DNA of 64,000 nucleotides, taken from NCBI RefSeq assembly GCF_000516985.1, contig NW_006917091.1, positions 2,873,022-2,937,021 on the forward strand. The letters run 5' to 3'. Shown here piece by piece: positions 22,237 to 33,298 of the stretch; positions within the stretch are counted from its first letter, which is position 1, and the number at the start of each line of letters is the position of its first letter. Made by a program: the position numbers and the translations under genes. The notes beneath the pieces were generated by a model, which worked only from the letters and a program-made list of their open reading frames with translations, did not search any database and had not been told where the DNA came from. This stretch comes from Pestalotiopsis fici W106-1. Taxonomy: Eukaryota > Ascomycota > Sordariomycetes > Amphisphaeriales > Sporocadaceae.

Positions 22237-25200
22237 ATGATGCCTGGTGCCGTTGCCATGGAGAACGGCATCCAGAATGGCCTCCCCGGCGGCGACCACG
22301 ATGCCGTCGCGCGATCGGCGCGCATGAACGATCTCCCCGACGAAATCCAACACATAACCCAGGGATACATACCTCTCGGCCTCCTGCTGTCGCGCCTTGC
22401 CCAGCGCTCGCACAATCAGTTGACGGCCAAGATCCTGGAGCTGGCCAAGATGCCAGTCTCGGCTCCCGCCGTCAATGGCAACTCGGCGCCTGCTGTCAGT
22501 CTCCCGGACGACACATCGGTAGAGAACCTGAGTAAAAAGGCATCACTCTTGAACTTTATGCAAGAGCTGCACGCAAGATGGACCAAGGCGCTCGTCATTG
22601 CTTCTTGGAGTCGCAAGGCCCCGACCGTCAGCAAGCTCATCGACCTGATGAACTACATCAACATGGAGCGCAAAGCATTCGACGACGGCCTCGGCTACAT
22701 GGCCAACATCAAGCGCGACCTTACTTTTGCACGACTCCCAAACCCAGATTTACAAACAGCGCTGCAAGTCTTGTCCACCGGCAGTGCTTCATGGATGCCT
22801 GATCTGGGTTACATTGAACCGCCCCCGTTGACCGCAGAAGAGCAACTACAGTGGATAGAGGAGCTCAACACTCTCCTCTCGCTACGACTGAACCTAGAAG
22901 ATCACGACAAGATACCACTCCAGTTTCGCGACTACACGATCGCATCGGGCCGTGTGACATTCAAGGTCGAGGGAGAATACGAGGTCGACTTGACAATTGC
23001 CGATGAGGATTTTGAGCAGCAATACTGGTTCTTGGATTTTCGATTTGCTTTTACACCTGCCCCGGCAGAATTGACCGAAACGTTGCGGGTTTTCCTCGAG
23101 GCTCGCGTAAACGAGGCCTTGGAAAAGGAAGGACTGCGAGGATGCTACAATTTTCTACACGAATTTGTACTCACACACAAGATTAGCGAGTACGTACGAC
23201 AAGCACGCGAGTTGGCGAGGGCAAGCTGGGTGGACACTCTAAAGATTGAGCGGCTCAACCGAAGCATGGCCATACAATACTGGACCAACCGACACCTCCC
23301 AGACAGCCCAAAGAGTTGGATTATCATGGGTGTCCACAGCGGCAGGAAATCCGGAGCGACTACCATTGACAACGATGCCACGAGCTACCTCTCATTGCGC
23401 TGGTTTAGAGATGGCAAGGAGGTTCAAGAATCAGATATCACGTTTGAGAAATCCCATATATCCACCGAAAAGCTTCTCAAAAAGGTAATCGCACGACATG
23501 TGGAACACATCTTGTCCACTATACATGGAAAGCTCCAAACCAAGGACCGTTACCTCAAGAGGGAAGCAGCCCTCAGCCTCGACATTTCTCGGGACGAACC
23601 CCTCGAGTCCAGTCTACGCGTACAAGTTGGACAAAAAGACTTTATCAACCTCCGGATAGCTCCAATCACTGGTTCCTTTTCAATGACGCCCCAGAGAACC
23701 GCAACGTACAAGGGAGAGCAACGTCTGAATACTCTGGCCAAGGATCCTACCGAAGAAGGCATACTTGCCCTGGAAGGCGCACGCTATGCCTGGATGGCCG
23801 ACGATTTGAATCGCAGAGGCAAGAGTATGGGCTGGAGCTTCACTCGTAGTCCGGTGAGGCCCGAAGAAATACGAAGTATACTAAAGTCGAAAGAGTCGGG
23901 CCAGAATTTCTGGTTCAAGAGAAAGGGTTGGCCTGCGGAATGGTACATGATGTTGAGTTTGAGTTTGGCTGGGGACAGGTGGTGGCTGATGGAGGTGTAA
24001 GTACCCCTTTTACTGATTTGCTACCTATTCACTGACCTCGTATAGTGCCAACCTGCCGACTGGCCCTCGCGTTGTGACATTTGCACAACTGCCACTCGTC
24101 ACCCCGTCACCAGCTCTAAACGACACCTTCTTTGCAGGCATGACCATCTTTAGCGCTGCAATGATGTCACAAGTCATCAACTCAAAGGAGCTACACCGAC
24201 GTCACATTAAGTATCGTGACGATCAGAAGATGAGCCTTCCACAAACGCCCACCATGAAGCTACCCATTCTCAAGGTACGCCTAGCTGAGATTCTTGCCGG
24301 AGGGACCATTGCGGCCGGGAAACCTGTCACCTGGGCACATGACCATGTGTTTATCAGGTTCATGAGGATTGAGAATACACGACGAATTCGAAAGGAAATT
24401 CAGCAGGGCGAGGATCAAGCACAAAAACAGCCACTTCTCTCCATTGTGGCCGACGCTCGCTTCAGGGTCGTGGACCCAGCCAAGTTTGGTCTTCTCCAAG
24501 GAAACGTTGAGCAGGACGTTGCCTATAATACTCAACTTGGCGTCTTTGCGTTGCAGCTCAAGGCCGACCTGGGAACCACCATTGTCGGCGACTTGGCCAA
24601 CCGGATTCACGCCATTGAAAGACTTGTCGACTGTGTGGACGCCATCAGGCGCAGCCCCTCGGATATCAAATGCGATACCATCACTCTTGCTCGAGTCGAC
24701 TTTACCTATAGCGATGCAATCGGACGCACTGCCGGAAATGCAGCGGAAGCCAACATTCGACGTTGGAAGGCTTCTCTGGACCTACGATCCGATCAGATCA
24801 AGATGTCTCTGGAGAAAGGAAACCCCCATCTACGTATCCTTGACGGTCTCAACCGCCTCATTAACTCTTCGTTGGGTTTCAGCAAGCTTCCACAATACTT
24901 GGCCTTTACCCTTCCCGCAATAAAGGCATTGGACCAGATCGAGGATTCTTGGGCCCAAGTACCACAGGGACGTGCCGAGATCTTTTCCGAGCAACTAGAT
25001 TGGTTCACTATTAGATACATCTTGTCAGGACCGAACAAGGCTGCACCACGAGTCTATCGCATCGCCTTGAAGCTCAGGGAACGACGTGGTTCGCCATTCT
25101 GGCACGTTACTCGATCCGAAATTGGACCAAACTCGAACCCCGACGACGAGTTCAAGCCAGTGCTAGCAAAAGTCTGGAGCCAAGCCAATGCAGGTTGGCA

Positions 25201-25471
25201 GAATTTTGGCGACAGCGCTTGCTGCAACGCAGACGATAGCATCATTGCACTGCTCAAGGCGGTGGACGATGCAGCAAGAGAGTTGGCAAAGAAGCCAGTC
25301 CCTACCTCGCCAGTGGCTTCAAGGCAGCCAGCAAAGACGCAACCTACACCAAAGATGCAACCAGCATCGAAACCAAACAACCAAAAGAATACGGCAGCTC
25401 AAGCAAACCGGGGCCGGCCGATGCAGCAGCAATCAGGCACCTCGAGCAATACTGCTATTACTCTAGACTAG
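22237..25471 (+). CDS. rgr1: Mediator complex subunit 14 (Rgr1)
   Basis: Med14 is the scaffold that joins the head, middle and tail modules of Mediator, the nuclear coactivator of RNA polymerase II. The model predicts 1061 residues from two exons (to 23996, then from 24046). The 49-bp intron has a GTAAGT donor, a CTGAC branch and a TAG acceptor, and its phase-2 junction gives Val. The N-terminus carries the family signature LPDEIQHITQGYIPLGLLLSRLAQRSHNQL (about residues 33-62), followed by the helical region with WIASWSRKAP-like sequence, long repeat-rich domains, and a low-complexity Gln/Pro/Lys-rich C-terminus. Starts at 22237, 22240 or 22258 are all possible; I keep the first. Length and order fit Sordariomycete Med14. 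Confidence 0.93.
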
Positions 25472-26037
25472 AAGAAGCAAAAAGTCGCGAGAGAGGTCTG
25501 AACGAAAGAACGAAATTGAGAGACTCGACTGTTGCCAAATCGTGGCACAGGGCGATGGAATGTTTTTGTTTTGAGATCAAGATAATGTCATATGAGATAC
25601 CCTTTTCCCAGCACTTCGTCATGGTAGATTATGCGCAAGTACATGGTCTACAGAAGCGCAAATGGCATTAATATAAATATAATCATTCAACAATAGGTGT
25701 TGATCTTTGAATTGATTGACTGACTGACTCTACCTGGTTCATGGAATGCCCCTACTGCCTCTAGGGTCTGCAACCATGGTCAATCAAATCGGCAGAGATT
25801 CGTCCCGGGCGATCAGATCTAACCTAGGATGTCACGGGCCGGTGTCTAGTGAGAGCTATTGCTCCAAGCTCAAATACAAGACAGTATTGGTTTCGTCAAG
25901 CCTCTGCGTACAGATCTTGGCATTGTGCAATATCTTTAAGAGATATATAGATTGTTTATTTTCTAGAGCTGTCTCAATCTTTTGCTGCTTTTGTAGACTA
26001 TCAGCGAGCTTCAATTGTCTTTGAGTTTAAAAGCAAA
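25472..26037. other. Intergenic, no gene seen
   Basis: Med14 3' region followed by the upstream region of the DUF7053-like gene. No repeat or RNA gene is seen. Confidence 0.6.
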
Positions 26038-26815
26038 ATGTCATGTAAGCCGCCTGGTTTGATTCGTCTTGCTGTGCCCCGCAGTCATGCCACATTTGAA
26101 CTGTCCACTTCTCTACGGCGTCAATACCCCTGATGTCTTGTTTACACCAACACTTGATGGGGACCGGCTTATGCCAGCGTCCGTGTCGACATGGAGATAC
26201 TAACATGAATACTTTGACCTAGTCCTCAACACGACTGCAAACCTGCGCAACACGACCCCGATACCGTTGCCCCCGAGCAAGAGACAGGGGGCCGTCGCGC
26301 TCCTCCACGACCATGACTTTTACCTACACTGCGATCCGCACCTGACAGACTACAAGGCCGTAGAAGCACCGACCAACCCGGCGCCGACCTTTGCATCGTA
26401 CAAGGTGCCAGCCCCAGTCTCGGCGCTGGCGGGCGCAAACCCCACGGTCAAGCTGTACGAAGTTCATGATCATGTCCCAAATCCCGTGTACAGCAGCAAC
26501 GTCAAGAGCAATGAGGAAATGGTCGACTTTGCCGACGGCTTGTGGGTGCGGGTGCGCTCTCCCATGGGTGTAATGATGGAGACGACGTGGACGGTGCGGG
26601 AGAGGACCGACAACAAGACACAAGAGGAGGGAGGAGGGGGAGAGAATGCTGCCGCCGACGACAGTGGCCTTGAGCTCGTCGAGGAAGTCTACGTGTCGTG
26701 TAATCGCATGCTCATGGGCCTCGTCAAGAGTAGCGTCGAGGCCAATTGGCAAAAGATTCACGACAAGATTGTCTCGCGAATGGTTGAGGATGCCGGCAAG
26801 GCAACATCTAGCTGA
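26038..26815 (+). CDS. DUF7053-like protein with a 7-nt first coding exon
   Basis: The model predicts 199 residues. The main frame is open from before 26230 but has no ATG at a suitable place. A 178-bp intron (GTAAGC donor; CTAAC branch; TAG acceptor at 26221-26222) joins it to ATGTCAT at 26038-26044. The resulting N-terminus is MSFLNTTANLRNTTPIPLPP. The pattern TTPIPLPP, then a segment ending ALLHDHDFYLHCDPHL, then YEVHDHVP, and a strand-rich middle with a C-terminal helix, resembles the fungal DUF7053 family as I recall it; no biochemical role is known to me. There is no signal peptide or membrane segment. A Gly/Glu-rich loop (near residues 130-145) interrupts the C-terminal half. The first exon is a prediction and should be confirmed with transcripts. 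Confidence 0.65.
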
Positions 26816-27127
26816 AGAAGTAGGTCAGACATTCTTTTCGAGGCCGAGGCTTACTTGTCCAAGCCGATTTGGTCGTAGATGGCAGTCCTAGATTTGGATT
26901 ATACTACAAATATAGAATTTTCAAGTCACTACCACGGTTTTGTAGTCCAATCATGAAATATATGATGGAAAAAAAAAAGGGAGCCAGAAATCGAGCAAGC
27001 AAACAGGACAATCAGAAGGATTATGAGCAGAAGAAAAAAGTAATCATCTCAAGTTTGGAAAAGTGCAAAAAAGGAATCGGTCGGTCTATTGAGGACCGTA
27101 TGATTGGTGGCAAGAACTGTTTATTCT
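26816..27127. other. Intergenic between DUF7053-like gene and tRNA
   Basis: Purine-rich sequence with no supported gene. Its right end includes the hairpin next to the tRNA 3' end. Confidence 0.55.
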
Positions 27128-27215
27128 TGCCCACTACTGGAGTCGAACCAATTGCCTCCTCATTGCTTCCTGGAAAGGATACTAGTGAGGCGCTCTACCG
27201 ATGAGCCAAGCGGGC
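27128..27215 (-). tRNA. tRNA-Thr(AGT) with a 16-nt intron
   Basis: The full cloverleaf is visible on the minus strand. The acceptor stem GCCCGCT pairs with AGTGGGC and is followed by discriminator A. The D-arm has GCTC/GAGC, and the anticodon stem is CCTCA/TGAGG. There is a 5-nt variable loop, and the T-arm is ATTGG-TTCGACT-CCAGT. The anticodon AGT lies at 27181-27183 in loop CTAGTA. A 16-nt intron (27164-27179) follows position 37, the standard place for nuclear tRNA introns. The A-box (in GGCTCATCGGTAGAGC) and B-box (GGTTCGACTCC) support transcription by RNA polymerase III. Confidence 0.95.
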
Positions 27216-27491
27216 TTTGAGAAGCTGTGATGAAAGAAACGTGTGCTTGAAAGGTGTTAAGTAAATGATCCACTAACACGAGATTTCCATGTGTCAATAT
27301 GGACCACACCGAGTCATGGTGGGAGACGACATTGATAGTGAAGGGAATTGCGTAACGACAATACTAGAGAATACTTCTAGAATCCACAATCATGGTTGAA
27401 ATTTGCATTGAATAGCGTGGTTGATTGTGTTGTAATTATTGTAAAATCTAGTCTAGTATGGGGCGTCTATACATGATCTCGGAATGTCAAC

Positions 27492-29119
27492 TCATAAGTA
27501 GTATTTCTGAGTGCCAGCCTTTTTATTCTGGATAAAGAAGAAACCCGCCAGTGTCAGGCAAGACACGAATCCCAATGATTGAATGGCAAGACCAGTAGAG
27601 AATGCAGTCGGATACCGTGGTGCTTCAGAGGTTATGAATACATTGGAGGCAACGAAATTGCAAGAGTTGCTATATAATCATGTCAGTCATTGGTCATTGT
27701 GAAGAGGCGAGATTTGTGATTACTCACCCAAAACCAGCTATAATAGCCATCCCAACAGCCTTTTCTGGTCTACCAACCACATTGCTGTGAAACCAAGCAA
27801 CACAGTTGGGCATTTGGATATTGGCGCCCCAGTAAATCATGTAGAGACCAAAGTAGCGGACTCCAGCAGGTTGAACCTGGGCACGTTGGATGGCCCAGCC
27901 GACAATGGACATGGCCGCGCCAAAGGCAATGACGCCGGAGCGGTTGTTGATGCGCCCAGCAATCCATCCGGAAGACACCATGATGAACGCACCCACGAGG
28001 TAGATGGGTATCAACATGACATTGGCCCGGTTGCCACTGTACCCCAGCTGGGAGAGGATGGTGGGCGAGAAGGAGACGGTCGAGGCGGCGCTCATGTCGC
28101 AGCAGAAGAAGACGAGGGTGCTTTGCAAGTCTGGTCAGCCAAGGGAAGTAAGTGATGGCGTGCAAATGTCTTGTAGTCACTTACATTGCCCACGTCTTCC
28201 AGTTGAGCATGCACTTGATCCAGTTGACGTTTTGCATGTCGAGATTTTCTTTTCCCCTCTCAATCTCTAGACGGCGCAACAAGACTTCACGCTCGGATTC
28301 ATTCAGAAAGTGTGCCTTTTCGGGCCAGCTCGGAGTAAAAATTCCAAGGACAATACCAAAACAGCCAGTCACGATGCCTTCGAGTATAAATATCCATCGC
28401 CATCCCTCGAGACCGTGGACTCCGTCCATGTGACTAATGGCATAAGCCAGAAACTATGTCACAGTGGAGGTTAGCAAATGAAGAGGAGTCTATAGTCGCT
28501 CGTACACGAGGTCTATACTCACGGCACTGAATGTGTTTCCGATCAAGGCACAACAAATAAAGAATGAAAATCTGGGAGCAAACTCGACTCGTCTGTAGTA
28601 CTGCGCCATGAGCAGCGCGGCTCCCGGCTGCACGCCCGCCTCGACGGCGCCCATCAAGGCCCGACAGGCATAGAGACCGCCGGCGGACCGGGTGAGGCCC
28701 TGGCACATGGAGGTGATGCCGAGGATGAAGATGATGCCCCCGAGCCAGTAGGCGGGCCGGACGCCGCGGCGGCCCAGGATGAGGTTGCAGGGCACCTCGA
28801 GCAGGACAAAGGGCAGATAAAACACCCAGAGCGCCGTGTTGTAGCCCGACGACGGCATGTGCAGGTCCGCCTCGAAGCCATTGAGCTTGGCCGTCGCGAT
28901 GTTGGTCCGGTCCAGAAAGGCGAGCAGGTACATCATGCCCAGCAGCGGGAGCAGCGCAATGTCGATCTTGCGCGTCACCTTGCTGCCCAGGTCCGTGTCT
29001 ATCTGACTCGACGCGACATCATGGCTGTCCGTTTCCGTCGTGTTGGACTCGTGAGCTGATCCGTCCTTGGGAACCGGCGTCTTTTCGTCAATGGCAAATG
29101 GGGGTGCTGTATCTGCCAT
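27492..29119 (-). CDS. MFS transporter, anion:cation symporter (Dal5/allantoate permease-like) family
   Basis: The model predicts 478 residues from four exons (29119-28523, 28453-28185, 28120-27728, 27669-27492), all in phase with good donors, branch sites and acceptors. A hydrophilic N-terminus (about 50 residues) precedes twelve expected membrane helices. The first carries LLGMMYLLAFLDRTNIATAKLNG, the signature of the Dal5/ACS family. It is followed by the GRRGVRPAYWLGG loop motif between helices 2 and 3, and by a soluble central loop ending in the helix-rich stretch NVNWIKCMLNWKTWA. ACS members carry organic anions such as allantoate, nicotinate, pantothenate and other carboxylates into the cell. 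The substrate cannot be assigned from sequence alone, and no catabolic neighbour helps. Confidence 0.9.
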
Positions 29120-31125
29120 TGTGATTTGGTATGACCCCTCTCAACGAGTCACTGTTTTCCTTCCTCGACAGACTGGCTGGCTACACTTGAGTAAACAGTC
29201 GACGGACGGATTGTGGGGGAAATCACTATGGGAAAAGAAAACCAGAAAACACAGGAAAAAAAAGTCGTTTCCCTCGACCTGCATAACGGGGAATGATTGT
29301 GCATTTGTAATATGTATATCATTTCTACTTTTCCCCCCGACTTCATGACGCGAATGCTCTTTAACCAAAGCATACCTGTTCCGATCATCATGTCCCAACC
29401 CACGTCAAAAGGCAACCTCGGGATGCAGTCGAGAAAAAAAGGCCCGTCAAGGCAGGGATAGCTGAATGTCCCGGGGATGCATGTATGATTCCGGGATGTA
29501 TAATGGGCAAGGGCCCTTGTTCTTCCATCCCACCGCGTGGCAAAGGCTATTGGGCTTGGTCGAGAAAAACTAAACAAATGTCTGCAGTTAAAACCATTGG
29601 GATTTTCCCCTTCCTTGTGGTCGAATGGCTGATTGGCAATCCTGTTTTCCCCTCTTCGGATGCGCTCCTACCTAAACATTTCTTAGCGATGCGGAAAAGG
29701 AATATGTATATGCGGCCGACGGGAGGAAGTGGTGGGCAGTCCCGGCTGTCCCATCGGCTGGCGGGCAAGCGGGAGTTGCTGATAAGCGAAGTCAAAAGGC
29801 GGAGTTGAGAGCGCGATGTGGTATAGTCGCAGAGGAGAAAAAGCAACATGTGCATACCAGACAGTAGAAGAACCCTGGACCGGATCCATTGAAACTTGAA
29901 AGGATAGTGGATTCTTTCTGTACTGGCCCATTGACCTGCGACACTCTTGTATTGGAGAATGCGACGCTGAGCGCGGTAAAAAAGAGGGCGCCCAGGGCGT
30001 TATGCTCCGGTGGTCGTCTTGAATGGTCATTTCTTGCCATGATATGATGATAATGATTTTGTGGTTCTCAGTTCATGCTATGCGCTAGGGCGTCGAGTAT
30101 AGCTCGAAGCTATAAAGGGGATATACACAGTAGTCTAGAAACTGTAATTTGTGGAGCATTGCTATAGTAAGTAAATTGGCAAATCATTTGGTAAATGAGC
30201 GTCCCCAATGCTTGGATTCACATGTTTGAAGCCTTGTGTTGTAATCTATTGTTATGCTATTGTTGTTCTCCTCTTGCTGGTAACCCAAGGAGCTCTTTAC
30301 TTCTTTTGACCAGACTGTACTGACAAGTGACCCGTCGGGAACGTTAGCCGTCAGAGGTGCCGTAGAGATGTCACTACGCCTTATTGTGAGAGTTGATGCT
30401 CGTGTAAACACGGTACGTGGGTGATAGCCGAGGCAGTCTTGAGGCTAGTTCGTGCAGGCGACTCTCCATGACCTACCTCGTACATGACAAATTCTCGGGA
30501 CTCGAGAAAACTCTCATTCAGGCGCCTTCAATAGAGTATACTGTTTAGTTGCTGCCAAGCCTCTTTTAACTTTGGCATTCTGTGGAGATGCCGTGGTCCA
30601 CTTGGCACATGTGGACACCTAGATGAGATCCTTTGTAATTGCGAGAATGTAGGCAATCTCGTCGAATGGTGTAGGCAGAAAGTCGATAGAAGGAGAGAGA
30701 AAATAAAGAAAGAAAGAAAGAAAGAAAGAGAAAGAGAGAAAAAAATAAGAGAGAAAGAGAGTCCATCGTAACAAAAGAATCTTGTTATTCACAAGTTTGC
30801 AATTCTTCCTACCCTACCCTAGTCACAACCAGAGCACTACAAGGTTTCTTGGAGATGGCATGCCCTTTGATCCGTCAAGTTCTTGATCCTCCGTCACGAC
30901 CATTTGTGAGGCTCTTCCGAGCTGCATCACTTCCCGTTCCTATCCAGATGCTCGGGTCACCCAGCCCCGCTTTTCCACACCACACCCGTCAGCTTTGTAT
31001 CACGTCAAAAAACTATTAATTCATGTCAGAAATAAAGTACATGGGTACTCGATTATAGGTCACTGGGAAGCTCGGGTATCATAACGTACGTAGAGCTTGA
31101 TTGTTCGTTTTCTGGAAAGAGGGTT
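29120..31125. other. Gene-poor stretch upstream of the MFS gene
   Basis: Small frames exist (for example minus-strand 29792-30040, 82 codons) but none has a family mark or splice partner. A purine tract at 30690-30761 is listed separately. Confidence 0.45.
30690..30761. repeat. GAAA-rich purine tract
   Basis: About 70 bp of almost pure purine on the plus strand, including a run of tandem GAAA units, with AGAG units on both sides. Confidence 0.9.
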
Positions 31126-31795
31126 CTATGATATCGATTTGTGCTTCCAATTCTGCACTTGCAGCTTGCTCTTGGCAGTATCTCGGATTTCGACGTGAAC
31201 ATTGTCGATATTATGTTCGCGGAGAGCTTTCCGGCAATCCAATGCGAATTTAATGGCTTTTCCTAACTAATCGTATCCTTTGGTACTCTAATTAGTAATA
31301 CCGTGGATGTATTCAGCCTCTTTGGTACGTGCTTCCTATGAAGGTCGGTAATGTTATCAATACCAACGCAAATTGGCAAGAACCATTCCCAGGGGCAATC
31401 TTATAATATCTCAATTAGGCGATGAGATAGCTTTGGGGACTATTCAGCGATGAGATTGGGTTGGTCGATACCAGCGAGATATTTTCTACAAACACCCGCA
31501 AAAGTGCCGACGACACAAATTGGCGGATGCTAGCGTTCGGTTCACGTTCGAGCGATTAGCTCTGGAGATCCGGGTATTCCGAAATAATACCCCTGCGCTT
31601 GACATCGCTTGGTTTGTGTGGGAGAGGCTCCATGGTCGAGATTGGCAGGCTCCTTGGTGTCGTTGACAAGCTGCCTTCACTGCTCGATTTCCTGACCTTT
31701 TTCGGGCTGGATGAAGTGTGTTCTTGCCGTTGACGCTTATTGGAGCAAGGTAGGAAAGGGGGTCGAAAAAAGTTGGTGCCAGGTCCATTCGACAT
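31126..31795 (-). pseudogene. Relic of a fungal protein, N-terminal half (possibly trypsin-like-peptidase family)
   Basis: An ATG at 31795 opens 79 good codons with a basic Ser/Lys-rich N-terminus (KRQRQEH and SSPKKVRK patches) and ISEYPD. Downstream, coding-like sequence continues but is broken by in-frame stops (TAG at 31440-31442, TAA at 31401-31403) and frame changes. The segments still readable include NLIAE, CPWEWFLPICVGIDN and a final piece (31260-31126) with ALDCRKALREHNIDN and VHVEIRDT. I recall similar pieces at the N-terminal side of fungal proteins whose C-terminus is a trypsin-like domain, which links this to the neighbouring relic; that link is inference. No intact product is expected. 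Confidence 0.6.
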
Positions 31796-32146
31796 TTTAG
31801 TATTGTAGCTGCCTGAAAATTATGATTCTATAAGGTTTATGGTTTGTGTTTGATCTTGGGTGCTTATGCGGCCCCTTTAATTCTTGACGCGTCTTTTATG
31901 TTTGTTTACTTGGGTACATACATTATATCTACTGGCAGTGGCGATGAAAGGCCTCTAAAAGGGTTCCCATAGCTCATACCAGCAGCACATTAAGAACGCT
32001 TTGAGGAGTGATTGCAAAAATCGGAAGGATTGCCCTTGAACTCACTCATCGTTTTCGATAAAGCCGGATAGTGATGACCGAGCGGGTATCATATTGGAAG
32101 AAATGGACAAGAGTGCAAGTGTGTAGGGTATGAGGAGTAATGTGCT
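31796..32146. other. Spacer between the two relics
   Basis: AT-rich sequence with no supported frame. It would hold the 3' flank of the right-hand relic and the 5' flank of the left-hand one. Confidence 0.5.
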
Positions 32147-33238
32147 TTATATTGATAAAACCCTTGGCTTACGGCCTGAAAGCCTTTTGATATCATCTGA
32201 TACCCACTCGATGGGAGATACAAAAGTATCGTCTGCATCGACTGGCCATGTTCCGATGGTATCCTCGTGGGCCATGGGTGCTTCAGCCTGCCCCCAGTTT
32301 TCTTTGGGGTGCATTTTATTTGACGACAACCGTCGCCGTCGGGGCTCATGCTTCTTTGCCATTTCATTCTACTTTCACGGTTACTAGCCACGACCATCCC
32401 AAGGATCCGACCATCTAGGTCAAATACACACGAACCTGAGTCCTCACTGTCAGAAAAGGGCCTTCACTGGGAGCCGGGATAACAACAACAAGTTCCCAGC
32501 TATAAGAATTGCCAATACGGTCTGTGTATCTCACGACCGCTTCTATCCAACTTGTCTGGTCAAAAGTCAGGCCAGTCGTAGCACCTCGTTTGCCGACATG
32601 GAACGACCCCCGGGGATCTTTGCTCCTTTTGGTCTTCCAGCCTTAATGCAAGAACTCCATTGCTGAAATTCTTATAGAATGAGGAGCTTTTGGGGAGTTT
32701 GTTCTTTGTCATGAACTCTTTCAAACAATCACCCACAAAAACCTTGGTTTTGGGATCTTTGACAAACTTGGTTGAGACTGACCCGATCAAACCCCAGTCT
32801 TTGAGATATCCTTTCTGTTCAAAGGATATTTGAAAGCTTGAATGGAGCGCCAAACTCCCAATCGTCCTGGAACTCCTCTTCTCTAGGCCCTTCACCTGGC
32901 CAAAGATCTTCTTGTAATAAGTCAGTTCCAATTGTCATCGTTCAAGAGTTTTATGTTCCTCCTCGCTTGGCTTGAGGTGCTCTTTGCCATTTTCAAACTG
33001 GTACCATGATTCACCGCGGATTTTCTTCCTTTCCAAGAAATGAATTTATTGCTCTAGGTCCTGTTCCAATATACTAAGCGTATAGTTCACATTGGCGTAT
33101 GTTCTTTCTGTTTCTTGGATGCGGTATTGTTTAACGCCTTCCGTATTCGTATAAATCTCAAAAGGTTGTCTCCTATTCTGAACAACGTAACGGCACGTTA
33201 AGCAGTATATCTGTGGATCTCTGTTTAAATCTGTCTTA
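32147..33238 (-). pseudogene. Decayed coiled-coil plus trypsin-like peptidase domain gene
   Basis: Conceptual reading on the minus strand gives a Cys-containing start (IYCLTCRYVVQNRRQPFEIY), a Glu/Lys-rich coiled coil, and a trypsin-fold domain. In that domain VGKRGATTGLT, WELVVV, the DSGSCVF motif (equivalent of the serine-protease GDSG) and SPIEWVSDDIKR are recognisable. Damage is clear: in-frame TAA at 33046-33048, TGA at 32935-32937, frame changes near 32610, at the A-run 32454-32457, and again between about 32280 and 32400. The residue before DSG is Glu instead of Gly. The longest intact piece is 123 codons (32560-32931). This is a dead gene unless sequence errors are involved. Confidence 0.75.
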
Positions 33239-33248
33239 AAAAAACGAT

Positions 33249-33298
33249 AAAGAAAAGAAAGAGAGAAGAAGAAATAGAGAGAGAAAAGAGAAAAAGGA
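33249..33298. repeat. AGAAA/GAGA purine tract
   Basis: A 50-bp purine-rich tract lies immediately upstream (minus-strand sense) of the decayed peptidase gene. On the minus strand it reads as the CT-rich tract expected near a fungal promoter or at an intron 3' end. Confidence 0.85.
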
